Origin: Dendrocalamus latiflorus
Taxonomy: Eukaryota > Streptophyta > Magnoliopsida > Poales > Poaceae
Reading direction: 5' to 3'
Assembly (NCBI GenBank): GCA_017311315.1
Contig: CM029619.1
Location: forward strand, 28,477,656 to 28,541,655
DNA length: 64,000 bases
Shown: positions 35,501-47,184 of the stretch, piece by piece
Layout of the letters: each line of letters opens with the position of its first letter
Numbering within the stretch: position 1 is the stretch's first letter
Notes under the pieces: model-generated
Seen by the model: the letters and a program-made list of their open reading frames with translations, nothing else
Told to the model about the DNA's origin: nothing
Databases searched by the model: none
Program-made: the position numbers and the translations under genes

Positions 35501-35538
35501 CTCCTCATTTTCAAATTTCAAATTTTCGGGATGTTACA
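35501..35538 (-). mobile_element. LTR E, right terminus
   Basis: CTCCTCATTTTC... ending GGGATGTTACA. It continues E from 8315 and matches the end of LTR F (54892-54929). Confidence 0.75.
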
Positions 35539-38055
35539 GACAAGCCTCCCCGCCGCCGGAGCGCCGCCGCACCGGAGCACCCGAGACTTCTTCGCCTCTT
35601 CCTCGCCGCCGGACTGCCACCGTGCTCCGCAACCCCCATGGACCCCACCGTCGGAACCGCCTCCGCACTGGGATCGCGTTTTGGACCTCACCCGAACCTC
35701 TCCGGCCACCCCTCGCCGCCGGCATCGTCGCCTTCGCCCGCCTCTGCCCGGTCCCCTCCAGCAGGTACCTCAAAGGGTAAACTTACCCTGTAGGGGTAGG
35801 CATAGCCTGAACGACCGACTGGATAGAACCATTACTCCTTCCCCCTGGCTCCCTCGGCGCACGTTCGAGCCCCGGCTCCTCACGCTGAGGTTGAGCCTTT
35901 CCTTTATTTTCCCGCACTAACAGCCGGGCCCCACGCGTCAGCAGCCGCCGTCTGCGCTGGCCACTGCCGCCTGGGCCCCACCCGTCTGCGCTGGCCACTG
36001 ACATATGGGCCCAGAGCCCAATGGGTCCCACCTACCAGTGACCAACAACCGTATGGTCACTGACAGAGGGGTCCCACATGTCAGAGACCGAGCTGTGGGC
36101 TCACTGCCAAGTGGGTCCCACCTGTCATACACTCAATAAAATAAAAAAGAATAAAATGTAAATGCTGCTAGTGGGTCCCACCTGTCAGAAATTTAATAAT
36201 TTCTGGATTTATTCAAACTGAAATCTTTAAATAAGCATAACTTCCTCATTTTAACTCCAAATTAAGCCGTTCAAATTTCTAAATTCTTCTAAAATCATAA
36301 TATATCCAAATATGGCATCTATTTGAATTTTTTTGATTTTATTTGAATTTGTTTTGTATTTATTTGCTTTATTTACTTCGTCTTTTTCGCGCGTAGATTC
36401 CACCGTTGTCGAAGATCTCTCCACTCCACAGCAAGAAGACCCAGAGAGCGTGCAATAAGGCAAGTCTCCTTTGACCATTTTGAACCCATGTTTGTGAAAT
36501 GTTTTTAAATTATTTTAAATTTATGTGCATTGCTATTTAATTAGAACTCTAATTTTGGTGTTAAGGCATTAGTTAAATCCAACCTTGTTATGCCCTCAAT
36601 TGAACTTGAATGCCATGTACCCTTGTAACCCTAGTATTACCTTTGTCTCAATAATGAGAATTACATAATCCTTTGGTAATATTAGACGGTAGTATAATGC
36701 TTAGTTATGCTATTTAATTCTTTTGTAATCTTGACAGGGAAATCATATGTCGTTCAACTGGTAATTGTATTTAGAAATAAGTGGTGACCGGTGTTTCCAC
36801 TGTGTTTTTAAAAATAAAATAAAATGTGAAAGTTGGTTTAGACTGGGGTGGATGGTTGGTTGGGATTGGTGCGGAAAGCACGAGATCTTGTAAGGTGTAT
36901 GTTCCACCCTAGTCGATTAAGGACTGACGCTTGTGATTGTCCAGACTAATCAATACCGTACAACCCCAAGTCTATATGGGTACGACCTAGCTGATTAACT
37001 TACGATAGTCTAGTTTAGGTGCCACCAGTGGAAAGTGGGTGCCAGGGATTTACTGGTTATTCGCAGTAAGGGACAGGGATGTACTGTACTCATATGGCAC
37101 AAGAGGGGGCTTCGGACTGGGTGGATGGAACCCTTCTGCGGTGAAACCTCAGCGGGTGGTGTCTAGCTAGACTAGAGTGAGGATAAGGCTTTGTGATATT
37201 TTATGTCCGTCTCATGCCAAAGGAAGCGTGGTGACTATTAAGATAATTTATCTCTTGGGGGTAAAGTTGTACAACCTCTACAGAGTGTCAAACTATTCGA
37301 ATAGCCATGCCCACGGTCAAGGGCGGGCAAGGTATGCATTCACATGGTAGACCCTTGGTTTTCATTTTTAAAAATAAAGTTTTGTACTCCGAGAGTGGAG
37401 GGAACTCTTGGAAGGGTATCCTGGCGGTCAAAGCCAGAGAGGGTGGATGTAACCCGCAGTTTCAAACTTTATCGGTTAAAGTTGATTAACTAGTGTTGGT
37501 GGATAGAACCTTCACTATACAATGCTTATTAGTTTCAGTTAAAACAATTAATTGGTCAAAATGATGCCTTAGAAATTACTTAATGGTATTTGAAATAAAA
37601 TATTGCTTTGTGCAAAAGAACCATATAACCCTCCTTTGTTAAGCCTTGCATCTATTGCATTTTTCCCAAGACTTACGGAGTACTTTATGTACTCACATGC
37701 TGCACTCAAAAATAATACTCAGAGGAATACGAAGCTCAAGAGGGAGACTACGACTACTTCTCGGGTGGATTCGACGAAGGATTTCCGGAGTACTAGGTCA
37801 GGCTTCCCCAGTCAATTGCCTGTGGCGTATTGATGGGTCTCCACTGAATTTATGTTGTTTCCGTTGTGTTTCGTGTGTGCGAGGTCTTGAAACCTCATTT
37901 GTAATAATGAGACCTTTCGGTCAGTACTCTTTATTAATGTAATAAAGCACTGTTGGTTATGTAATCATTTCTGTTTAACTGTGTGCACTAGCTTTGATAT
38001 GGGACTAGTGCAGTAATACACAGAGGGCCCGGGTTTGGAAATCTGGGGTCCTGAA
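35539..38055 (+). mobile_element. LTR element A, right part
   Basis: Corresponds to LTR B from about 44890 to its end. It finishes ATCTGGGGTCCTGAA (degenerate GGGTCCCGACA) and is followed by TSD TCTGT (38056-38060), matching 2596-2600. It contains a candidate mini-ORF, the dyad cluster (37260-37320, with CTCTACAGAG and CTATTCGAATAG) and AATAAA at 37941-37946. Confidence 0.85.
35638..37796 (+). other. Candidate spliced acidic mini-ORF in LTR A (right), with a stop
   Basis: Proposed exon a is 35638-35764 (ATG at 35638, Pro/Ser-rich, donor CAG|GTACC). Exon b is 36397-36459 (63 nt, acceptor GCGCGTAG, GC donor GCAAGT). Exon c is 37723-37796 (acceptor CTCAG, acidic-aromatic, including EGDYDYFSGGFDEGF, then TAG). 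All three join in phase. A TAA at 36456-36458 at the end of exon b breaks this copy, and B and C have GAA there. It may be a real small gene of the LTR or a decayed captured exon set. Confidence 0.3.
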
Positions 38056-38060
38056 TCTGT

Positions 38061-39830
38061 CCTCCGAGCTTGACATGGTTAAGGTGGAGAACATTAGTCT
38101 TCTTGCTGAGCTTGAGATGAGTAGGGTAGCTCCTTCGTCATCTACTACTGTTGAGACTATTGCTTGCATCTCATGTGAGGATAAGGATAATGCTTTTAGA
38201 GGTCTTTATAATATGCTCCTGGATCTGCCCGAGTCTTGTGAATACTGCAATAATTTGAAATTGAACATAAAAAGGGCAGATCATAAAATTGTTGAGTTGC
38301 ATGCTTCTTTACTTGAGCCTGTTGTTTCCTGTACCAACTGTCCAAAATTGACACTTGAGCTTGAATCTGTTTCTAAGCAATTCCAAGAGATGGTTGATCA
38401 TAACAACAAATTGGCTCAGTTTGCGACTAAGGATCCTATTAGCTCACCTTGCATTAGTTGTAATAAACTAAAACTTGAACACGTTGCTTTGAATGAACAA
38501 TGTGTGAAGCTAACTAAGGACTTACTAGAGAAGCCATCAACTCATTGTGATGTGATTGCTGAGGTGGGGAAGGAGCCCAAGGGTAAGGTGGAGACGCTTA
38601 GCGATGTGAACCAACTGGCTAGTAGTAGGACTGTCCCCTCGGAGTCGGCTGGGCGTGCACAAGCCATTCTTTCCTCTACTGTTGGTTCTTCTTCTGCTCC
38701 CTTACCTTCTGCTATCTCTTCTTCCCCCTGCTCTTCTTGCACCTCTCTCTTTCGGGAGTGTCAGTATCTTATGAACACTCTCGAGAGATTTGTAGGAGGC
38801 AAGAAGAAGCTTAATCTTACTCTAGACCAATAGCACATGAGGACATGATTTCTATGAGGACATGAGGAAGCATCCACCTGTCGTGCTCAGACCCATAGCA
38901 CCAGGTGTGATCGAGACTGAGCCCAGGACCGAGAAAATCCAATTTAAGTCTACGGGCTTTGTCCAAGGGATTTCTGACAGCAAGGTGATTCTACCTGCAG
39001 CTTCAGCCTCTCAGAAGGCGAAGCCTCATCATGCTACTTCCACCTCTCAGAAGGTGAAGTATCATTGCACCTTTTGTCAGAAGGATGGACATCTGATCGA
39101 TCGATGCTTCAGGCGCGCCAAGATCGCGCGTAGAGACCATGTTGAGTCTCTTAGGCGTATTCAGGGTCAGCTCCAGACCTTGAGTGCACCTAAGACCAAC
39201 ACGAGGTCTAGGCTTGCTTCTGTTGATGGGTTTGGGCAGCATCGAGGACTTGGTTTTTCCGAGTTTTCTGGTTTTCGTCCTCATGCTCCCCTTGGTCATG
39301 ACTTCTGCCGTTCTGAGGGTAGATCTCGACTTCCCCGTCGAGAAGGCTATCCGCGGCATGATCAGCGTGTTGCCGGTGCTTCGACTCGCTCTCCAGTAGC
39401 AGTCGGACCCAGCAATAGCTTTCGGTCTACACGTAGACCTTCTGCTTCTTTGAGTGACAGAGAGCGTAGGGTAGATAGAGGTCAGTCGTGTTTGACTACT
39501 TCATCTGCTCGACGTGTTACTCAGTATTGGGTGCCAAAATCACTCTTGATTTACCCCAATACTGAGACTTTACTCTCTGTTTGACTCAGGTTCGCCGGGC
39601 AGGGAAGGGAAAGGTTTGGCTCGTAGACTCCGGGTGTTCACGACACATGACCGGAGACTCTTGTTGGTTTTCTTCCGTTGCTCGTGCTCCAGGTGATGAG
39701 ACGATCACCTTCGGAGATGCTTCATCTGGGCGCGTCATCGCCAAAGGTACAGTGCGCGTTAATGATTCTTTCATTTTGAAAGATGTTGCTTTGGTGAGTA
39801 AGCTGCAGTATAATTTGCTTTCAGTCCCTC
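38061..39830 (+). pseudogene. Sirevirus gag C-terminal part and protease
   Basis: Resumes the gag frame exactly where LTR A cut it. 38075-38830 encodes a coiled-coil Gag region with repeated paired-Cys motifs (CISCEDKD, CEYCNNLKL, CTNCPKLTLE, CISCNKLKLE), typical of rice-type copia Gag. TAG at 38831 and a frameshift follow. The next frame (38862-39584) holds a good CCHC zinc knuckle CTFCQKDGHLIDRC near 39067. After another shift the protease has DSGCSRHMTGD with catalytic Asp at about 39626. It is cut at 39830 by solo LTR C. Confidence 0.88.
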
Positions 39831-40089
39831 TGTCGGGCCCCCGGATTTCCGAACCCGGACCCTCTGTGTAATACAGCACTAGTCCCAGATCAAAGCTAGT
39901 GCACACAGTCAAACAGAATGGAAAACATCACCATCAACGATTTATTACAGTAAATAAGAGTACTGACCACAGGGTCTCGTTATTACAATGGAGGTTTAAG
40001 ACCTCGCACACAAGAAATAAAGCGGAAGCAAATAAAACTCGAGGACGACCCATCAATTCACCACAGGCAATTGACTGGGGAAGCGCGAC

Positions 40090-42540
40090 CTAGTCCTCCG
40101 GGAAGAATCCATCGCAGCCACAAGCGAAGCAGTAGTCGTAGTCACCTTCTTGAGCTTCAACTTCCTCTGAGATTTTAGTTTTAAGTGTAGCATGTGAGTA
40201 CATAAAGTACTCCGCAAGTCTTAGGAAAAATGCATAGATGCAAGGCTTAACAAAGGAGGGCCATATGTTTCTTTTGCACAAAGCAACATTTGAAAATCTC
40301 AATTTCTACTAGTTATTTTTGAAAGCAACATTTAATGAAGTAAATGTTTTAACCGAATTAACTTTCTAGTGAAGGTTCCAACTACCAACACTAGCTAACC
40401 AATTACCATTGGTCAAGCTTTAAACTGCGGGTTCCATCCACCCTCTCTGGCTCCATCCACCAGGATTCCCTTCCGAGAGTTCCCTCCACCCTCGGAATAC
40501 AAAACTTTTGATTTTAAATCCAAAACCAGAAATCTACCATGTGAATGCATTCCTTGCCCGCCCTTGACCGTGGGCACGGCTATTCGAATAGTTTTACACT
40601 CTGCAGAGGTTGTACAACTTTACCCACAAGAGATAAATTATCCTAAAAGTCAACACGCTTCCTTTGGCATGAGACCCAGATAAAATACCACAAAGCCTTT
40701 ACCTTACTCTAATCTAGCTAGATACCACCCGCTGAGGTTTCACCGCAGAAGGGTTAAATCCGCCCAATCTGAAGTCCCCTCTTGCGCCATATGAGTACAG
40801 TAAATCCCTGTCCCTCACCGTGAATAACCAGTCCATCCCTGGCACCCACTTTCCACTGGTGGCACCTAAACTAGACTATCATAAGTTAGTCAGCTAGGTC
40901 GTACCCATATAGACTTGTGGTTGTACGGTTAATGCTCAGTTTGGACAAACACAAGCGTCGGTCCTTAATTGACTAGGGTGGAACATACACTTAACAAGTT
41001 CTCGTGCTTACTGCACCAACCCAAACAGCCATCCACCCTAATCTAAACCAACTTTCACATTTTTATTTTATTTTAAAATCACAGTGACAACTCCAATTGC
41101 CACTTCACTTTCAAACACAAGGATTCAATAATAAATCATAATTTCCCATTTTCAAGATTTTCCAAAGTTATTAGATAGCATGACTAAGCATTAACCTACC
41201 ATTCTAATATTCACAAGATTAATAGTAATCTCATTACTGAGACAAAGGAAGTTCTAGGGTGACAATGTACATGGCAATCAATGTCAAAAGAGGGCATAAC
41301 AAAGTTGGAATAACTAATTCCTAAAGATTTGAACTAGTGACTTTAGGTAAATAGCAATGCACATAATTTAAAATATTTTAAAAACATTTCAAAAGCATAG
41401 GTTCAAGATGATCAAAGGAGACTTGCCTTCTTGCAGGGTTTCTGGGTCTTCTTGCTGCTGTGAAGAGGGATCGTCGACAACGTTGGAATCTACGCGAGGA
41501 AAGACGAGGCAACAAAACAAATAAATACAAACGAAAATTCAAATAAAATCCAAAAATTCAACAGAGGCCATAGTTGGATAGATTATGATTTTAGATGAAT
41601 TTAGAAATTTGAATGGCTGGATTTGGAGTTAAACTGAGAAAGTTATGCTCATTTGAAAATCTCAGATTTGAATAAATCTAGAAATTCCCAAATTTCTGAC
41701 AGGTGGGGCCCACTGGAATATTAAATTTTAATTTCTATATTCATTTTGAGAGACTGACAGGTGGGACCCACTGAACAGTAACCACTGGCGGTCACTGACA
41801 TGTGGGACCCACTGGACGGTGAGCCCACGGCTCAGCCTCTGACACATGGGACCCACTGGACTCCGGGCCCACTTGTCAGAGATAGCACAGAGAGGTGGGG
41901 CCCAGGCGGCAGTGGCCAGCGCAGACCGGCGGCCGCTGACGGGTGGGACCCACTTGACAGCCCGGAAAATAAACGAAAAACTCAACCTCCGCGCGCGGAG
42001 CCGGAGGCTCGAACGCGCGCCGAGGGAGTTACGAGCGAGCGCTGCTAGCCAAGTGAGCGGGGAGGCGTTGCCTACCCAATAAGGGTAGGTAACCCTCTTG
42101 AGGGGTACCTTCAGGTGGTCCGGCAGCCGTGGACGGAGGCAAGGTCGTCGGCGGCGAGGGGAGGCCGGAGGGGTTCTGGCGGTGCGTGATATGTAACCCT
42201 GGTGCGGAGGGGGTCCGGTTTGAGTGGTCGGCGAGGCTCGGGGACGGGCGGAGGTGGCCGACGACGAGGAAGGGGCGGAGCTGGCTCGGGTCCTCCGACG
42301 CGACGGCGCTCCGGCGGCGGGGAGGGGCGGCTGAGGTGTCGGGGAGGTTCGCCCGGGCGCGAGGAAGCTCGAGGTGGCGACGGCGGGCTCCGGGGATGAC
42401 CGAGGCGGCGGCGAAGGCTCGCCGGAGTACCTACCGGACGCGCACGGGGAGCTTCTGGTGCGACGGCGCTCGGGGCTCAAATGGAGAAGTGGAGGGCGCT
42501 GGGAGGTGGTGCGGGGAGAGGGGAGGCCGAGGGAGCTATT
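40090..42540 (-). other. Candidate spliced acidic mini-ORF in solo LTR C
   Basis: Exon a ends at 42109 (donor GTACCC). Exon b is 41489-41427 (63 nt, acceptor GCGTAG, GC donor GCAAGT). Exon c is 40166-40090 (acceptor CTCAG, includes EGDYDYCFACGCDGFF, then TAG). Phases agree with A2 and B and there is no stop in b or c. No ATG lies between the TATA box and the exon-a donor in any frame, so the start is unresolved: it could be another upstream exon or a non-ATG start. A 404-codon minus ORF (42942-41728) overlaps here and is GC-driven. Confidence 0.3.
40561..40630 (-). promoter_or_regulatory. Conserved dyad cluster in LTR C
   Basis: On the minus strand GTTGTACAAC, CTCTGCAGAG, CTATTCGAATAG and CCGTGCCCACGG follow each other within 65 bp. 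Identical dyads are in LTR B. Confidence 0.6.
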
Positions 42541-42544
42541 TATA
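42537..42544 (-). promoter_or_regulatory. TATA box of LTR C
   Basis: TATAAATA in CCCCTATAAATAG, 881 bp from the LTR 5' end. LTR B has it at 870 bp. Confidence 0.7.
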
Positions 42545-43430
42545 GGGGCGGAGGAGGGGACACGGGCGCGCAATCGCTCGCCGGTGTGTCGGCCGGGAAA
42601 AGGAAGGAAAGGGGGAAAACGGGAAAGAGGGGGCGCCGATGGAAGGGAGGCGCGGGCGTTGGGGATTTGCTTCCCACCGGGGCTCGGGGTTGCCAAAACC
42701 GGGGAGAGGCAGGGAAGGCAAGGCCGGGTCCGCCGAGGATTCGGTCGGCCGGCGAGAAAGGAAAGAGGGGGGGAGAGAAAGGAAAGTCCCGGCTCCGCGA
42801 GGGAGACGGATCCGACAGGCGGGGCCGGGCCGCAGCGAGAGCGGGGCGCGGGGTGACTGACGGGCGGGGCCCGCGGGTCAGCGAGGTGAGGGAGGGAAGT
42901 GAGAGCGGGCGGCTGGATGGCCCGCGCGGAGACTCGGCTCATCCGAGCCGTCCACGCGTCGGGCGAGGAGGAGGGGAAGGCGGGGCCGCCGGCTGACGGG
43001 CCAGGCCCGCTGGACAGCGAGGGAAGGGGATGGGTGGCCTGGATTGGCCGAGCGGCGACGTGGACGGATCTGAGCCGTCCACGCGTCGGCTGGAGGAAAA
43101 GGAAGAGATTTTATTTTCAGAATTTGATTTAGATTTTCAGAAAAGGCTAGAAAATTATTTAGGCCTCAGAAAAATATGAAAATACCTCCAAAAATTCCAG
43201 AAAAATTCACAGAAGCTCCTGGACATATTTTGGACTAAATAAAATTATTTCCAACTACTGTTGATATTTAATTTTCATATTTTGAATTACTTTTTAAGCT
43301 CTAAAAATAGTTTTTAAATTCCAGAAAATCCAGAAAGGCAAATAAAAGCCAAGTAAAATCCAAATACCTTAAAATAATTTATTTGAATTTAAATTTTTCA
43401 AAAACCCAAATTTTGGGATGTGACACCCTC

Positions 43431-43910
43431 AGCTTACCGATGACGGTTTTGAGGTGAGCTTTAAGAAAAATGCTTACAAAATTCTTAATTCTTCGGGTAG
43501 TCTGGTTTGCGTGATTTCTCATTTTGGGAGGATCTTTCGTGCTGATTTCTTTGAGTCTTCTGGTGATCCTCTCAGGTGTTTAGTTACTTCTGAGTCCCGC
43601 GACCTTTCTTTCTGGCATAGGAGACTTGGTCATATTGGATTTGACCATTTGACCCGAGTTAGCGGCCACGACCTCATTCGTGGTCTGCTGAAGCTCAAGA
43701 TCGTCAAAGATCTTGTTTGCGCTTCATGCCGGCACGGCAAGATGGTTGCCGCTTCACACCCTTCGGTCACAGTGACTATGACCGATGCACTGGGACAGCT
43801 GCTCCACATGGACACAGTTGGACCAGCTCGAGTGCAGTCAGCAGGAGGGAAGTGGTATGTTCTTGTCGTGGTCGATGACTTCTCGAGGTACTCTTGGGTG
43901 TTTTTCTTAG
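43431..43910 (+). pseudogene. Sirevirus GAG-pre-integrase and integrase N-terminus
   Basis: Frame continues from the protease after removal of LTR C. It shows the HHCC zinc-binding module (HRRLGHIGFDHL ... CASCRHGKM) and the start of the IN core with HMDTVGPARV (first catalytic Asp) and VVVDDFSRYSW. Open throughout. Cut at 43910 by solo LTR B. Confidence 0.9.
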
Positions 43911-44779
43911 TATAACATCCCAAATTTGGCTTTCTGGAAAAATTTAAATTCAAATTAATTATTTTAAAGTAATTGGATTTTATTTTGCTTTTATTTGATT
44001 TTCTGGATTTTCTAGAGTTTAAAACCTATTTTTAAAAGTTAAAAGGTATTTTAAAATATGAAAATTTAATACCAACATTAGTTGGAAACAATTTTATTTA
44101 GTCCAAAATATGTCCAGGAGCTTCTATGAATTTTCTGGAATTTTTGGAGGTATTTTCATATTTTTCTGAGGCCTAAATAATTTCCTAGCCTTTTCTGAAA
44201 ATCAAAATCAAATTCTAAAATTAAAAATCCCTCCTCACCCTCCGGCCGACGCGTGGACGGCCCAGATCCGCCCACGTCGCCGCCTGGCCCATTCAGGCCG
44301 CACCTCCCCTCTCCCTCGCTGCCTCGTGGGCCCAGACCGTCAGCCACCCCGCCTTCCTCCTCCCTCGGGCCGACACCTGGCCGGCCCGATGCGCGCCGCG
44401 TCGCCCGTGCGGGCCATCCGGCCGACCGCTTTCCTCTCCTCTCTGACCTACGGGCCCCGCCCGTCAGTCGCCCGCGCCCCACTCGCGCTGCCACCTGGGC
44501 CCCGCCTGTCAGGGCCTTCTTCCCCGCGGAGCGCCCGCCTTCCTTCTTTCTTCCCCCTCTTTCCTTTCTTGCGCCGGCGACCAATCCGAGCCGGATCCGG
44601 CCTTGCCTTCCCGGCCTCTCCCCGGTTTTGGAAACCCCGAGCCCCGCTGGGAAACAAATCCCCTAACGTCGCGCCCCTTTCCTTCTCCGCCCCCTATTTC
44701 CTTTTCTTCCCCGCCGCTTCCTTTTTCCGGCCGCCATCTCCGGCGAGCTATTGCTGCGCCCGTGCTCCCCCTCTGCCCC

Positions 44780-44787
44780 TATAAATA
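44780..44787 (+). promoter_or_regulatory. TATA box of LTR B
   Basis: TATAAATA in CCCCTATAAATACCCC, 870 bp into the LTR, followed by a GC-rich leader. The context is the same as in C and D. Confidence 0.7.
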
Positions 44788-44809
44788 CCCCCTCGGCCTC
44801 GCCTCCCTC

Positions 44810-47184
44810 CGCCGAACATCCCGCCGCACTCCACCTCCCATCCCGAGCACCGTAGCGCCCCGCCACCGTGCTTCCCCTCTCTCCGAGCTCTGCCGCACTC
44901 CGGCGAGCCTTCCCCGCCGCCTCGGTCATCCCCGGAATCCACCGCCGCCACCCCAAGCTTCCTCTCGTCCGTGCGAACCTCCCCGATCCCTCGGCCGCCC
45001 CTCTCCGCCACCTGAGCGCTGTCGCACCGGTGCTCCCGAGCCGTCTCCGCCGCTACCTCGTCACCGGTCGTCCCCGTTACTCGCCGAACCCCGTCGACCC
45101 CGCCGTTGTCTTCTACTCCGCGCCGGGATTCCGTTTCTGAACTCCCCCGGACCTCACCGACCTTCCCTCGCCGTCAGCAACCCCGCCTCCGGCCACCTCT
45201 GCCCGGCCCTCCAGCAGGTAACCCTCAAAGGGATTACCTACCCTTATTGGGTAGGCAAAGCCTCCCCGCCCTACTGGTTATCAGCGCGCTCTCTCCTCCC
45301 CCTCGGCTCCCTCGGCGCGCGTTCGAGCCCCCGGCTCCGCACGCTGAGGTTGAGCCTTTCTTTCATTTTTCCGCGCTGACAAGTGGGTCCCACCCGTCAG
45401 GGGCCGCCGGTCTGTGCGGGCCGCTGTCGTTTGGGCCCCACCCGTCTGCTCTGGTCACTAACATATGGGCCCGGAGTCCAGTGGGTCCCACATGTCAGAT
45501 GCTGATCCCGTGGGCTCACTGACCAGTGGGTCCCAACTGTATTAATATCGGAATAAAAATAAAATATTAAAATTTAATAATTCCAGTGGGCCCCACCTGT
45601 CAGAAATTTCCTAATTTCTGGATTTATTCAAACTGAAAACTTCAAACAAGCATAACTTTCTCATTTTAACTCCAAATTGAGCCATTCAAATTTCTAAATT
45701 CTTCTAAAATCATAATCTATCCAAATATGGCCTCTATTTGAATTTTTTGAGTTTATTTGAATTTTTGTTTGTATTTATTTGTTTTGTTGCTTTGTCTTTT
45801 CCCGCGTAGATTCCAACGTCGTCGACGATCTCTCCACTTCGCAGCAGGAAGACCCAGAGAACCTGCAAGAAGGCAAGTCTCCTTTGATCATCTCGAGCCT
45901 ATGATTTTGAAATGTTTTAATTATTTTAAATTATGTGCATTGCTATTTATATACAAGATTAGTTCAAATCTTAAGGTATTAGTTACCCCAATTTTGTTAT
46001 GCCCTCAGTTGAAATTGAATGCCATGTACCCTTGTCTCCATAGGATTTCCTTTGGCTCTTTAATGAGAGTATTATAATCATTTGTGAATAATAGAATGGT
46101 AGTATAATGCTTAGTCATGCTATTTAATACCTTTGAAATCTTGAAAATGGGAAATTATGATTTGTTGTAATAACTTGTGTTTCTAAAGTCTAGTGGTGAT
46201 TGGAGTTGCCACTAATCCTTTAAAAATAAAACAAAATGTGGAAATTGGTTTAGATTAGGGTGGATGGTTGGTTTGGATTGGTGCAGGAAGCACGAGATCT
46301 TGTAAAGTGTATGTTCCACCCTAGTCAATTAAGGACCGACGCTTGTGTTTGTCCAGACTGAGCATTAACCGTACAACCACAAGTCTATATGGGTACGACC
46401 TAGCTGACTAACTTATGATAGTCTAGTTTAGGTGCCACCAGTGGAAAGTGGGTGCCAGGGATGGACTGGTTATTCACAGTGAGGGACAGGGATTTACTGT
46501 ACTCATATGGCGCAAGAGGGGGCTTCGGTTCGGGCAGTTAGCCTACCTGCGGTGAAACCTCAGCGGGTGGTATCTAGCTAGATTAGAGTAAGGTAAAGGC
46601 TTTGTGATATTTTATCTGGGTCTCATGCCAAAGGATGCGTGTTGACTTTTAGGATAATTTATCTCTTGTGGGTAAAGTTGTACAACCTCTGCAGAGTGTA
46701 AAACTATTCGAATAGCCGTGCCCACGGTCAAGGGTGGGCAAGGAATGCATTCACATGGTAGATTTCTGGTTTTGGTTTTAAAATCAAAGTTTTTGTATTC
46801 CGAGAGTGGAGGGAACTCTCAGAAGGGTATCCTGGCGGTTGGAGCCAGAGAGGGTGGATGGAACCCGCAGTTTAAACTTGACCAATTGTAATTGGTTAGC
46901 TAGTGTTGGTAGATGGAACCTTCACTAGAGAGTTAATGATAGTTCTGTTAAAACGTTTACTTTATTAAATTGATGCCTTTGAAAGTAATTAGTAGTAATT
47001 GAAATTAAAACATTGCTTTGTGCAAAAGAACCATATAGCCTTCCTTTGTCAAGCCTTGCATCTATTGCATTTTCCCAAGACTTGCGGAGTACTTTATGTA
47101 CTCACATGCTGCACTCAAACATAAAAAGCAGAGGAATACGACTACTTCGCTGGTGGCTTCGACGAAGGATTCCAGGAGTTCTAG
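44810..47184 (+). other. Candidate spliced acidic mini-ORF in solo LTR B
   Basis: Exon a ends at 45217 (donor CAG|GTAACC; residues RPPLPGPPA). Exon b is 45810-45872 (63 nt, acceptor CGCGTAG, GC donor GCAAGT; residues include DDLSTSQQEDPENLQE). Exon c is 47132-47184 (acceptor AGCAG; residues EYDYFAGGFDEGFQEF, then TAG). Introns would be 592 and 1259 nt. Phase 1 at both joins, as in A2, C and D. No ATG was found between the TATA box and the donor, so the 5' limit given is only approximate. Function unknown. Confidence 0.33.
46671..46730 (+). promoter_or_regulatory. Conserved dyad cluster in LTR B
   Basis: GTTGTACAAC, CTCTGCAGAG, CTATTCGAATAG and CCGTGCCCACGG in order, inside the proposed second intron and well downstream of the TATA box, hence in transcribed RNA. 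A2, C, D and G have counterparts. Confidence 0.6.

Larger units (their letters stand above)
39831..43425 (-). mobile_element. C: solo Tekay/Del-like LTR, minus
   Basis: 3595 bp. It starts TGTCGGGCCCC and ends GGGATGTGACA, with perfect TSD CCCTC at 39826-39830 and 43426-43430. Removing it restores the host copia frame (NLLSVP joined to QLTDDGF). No internal region remains, so it is the product of LTR-LTR recombination. It contains a TATA box (42537-42544), candidate mini-ORF exons, the dyad cluster (40561-40630) and AATAAA (39941-39946), all minus. Confidence 0.95.

Noticed and set aside
41728..42942. 404-codon open frame on the minus strand of LTR C and similar frames in B (44603-45379)
   Set aside because: Low-complexity Pro/Ser/Arg/Ala content, several overlapping open frames on both strands, and very high GC. 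The frame runs through the proposed splice sites and overlaps the promoter. Partial peptide similarity between B and C follows from DNA similarity.
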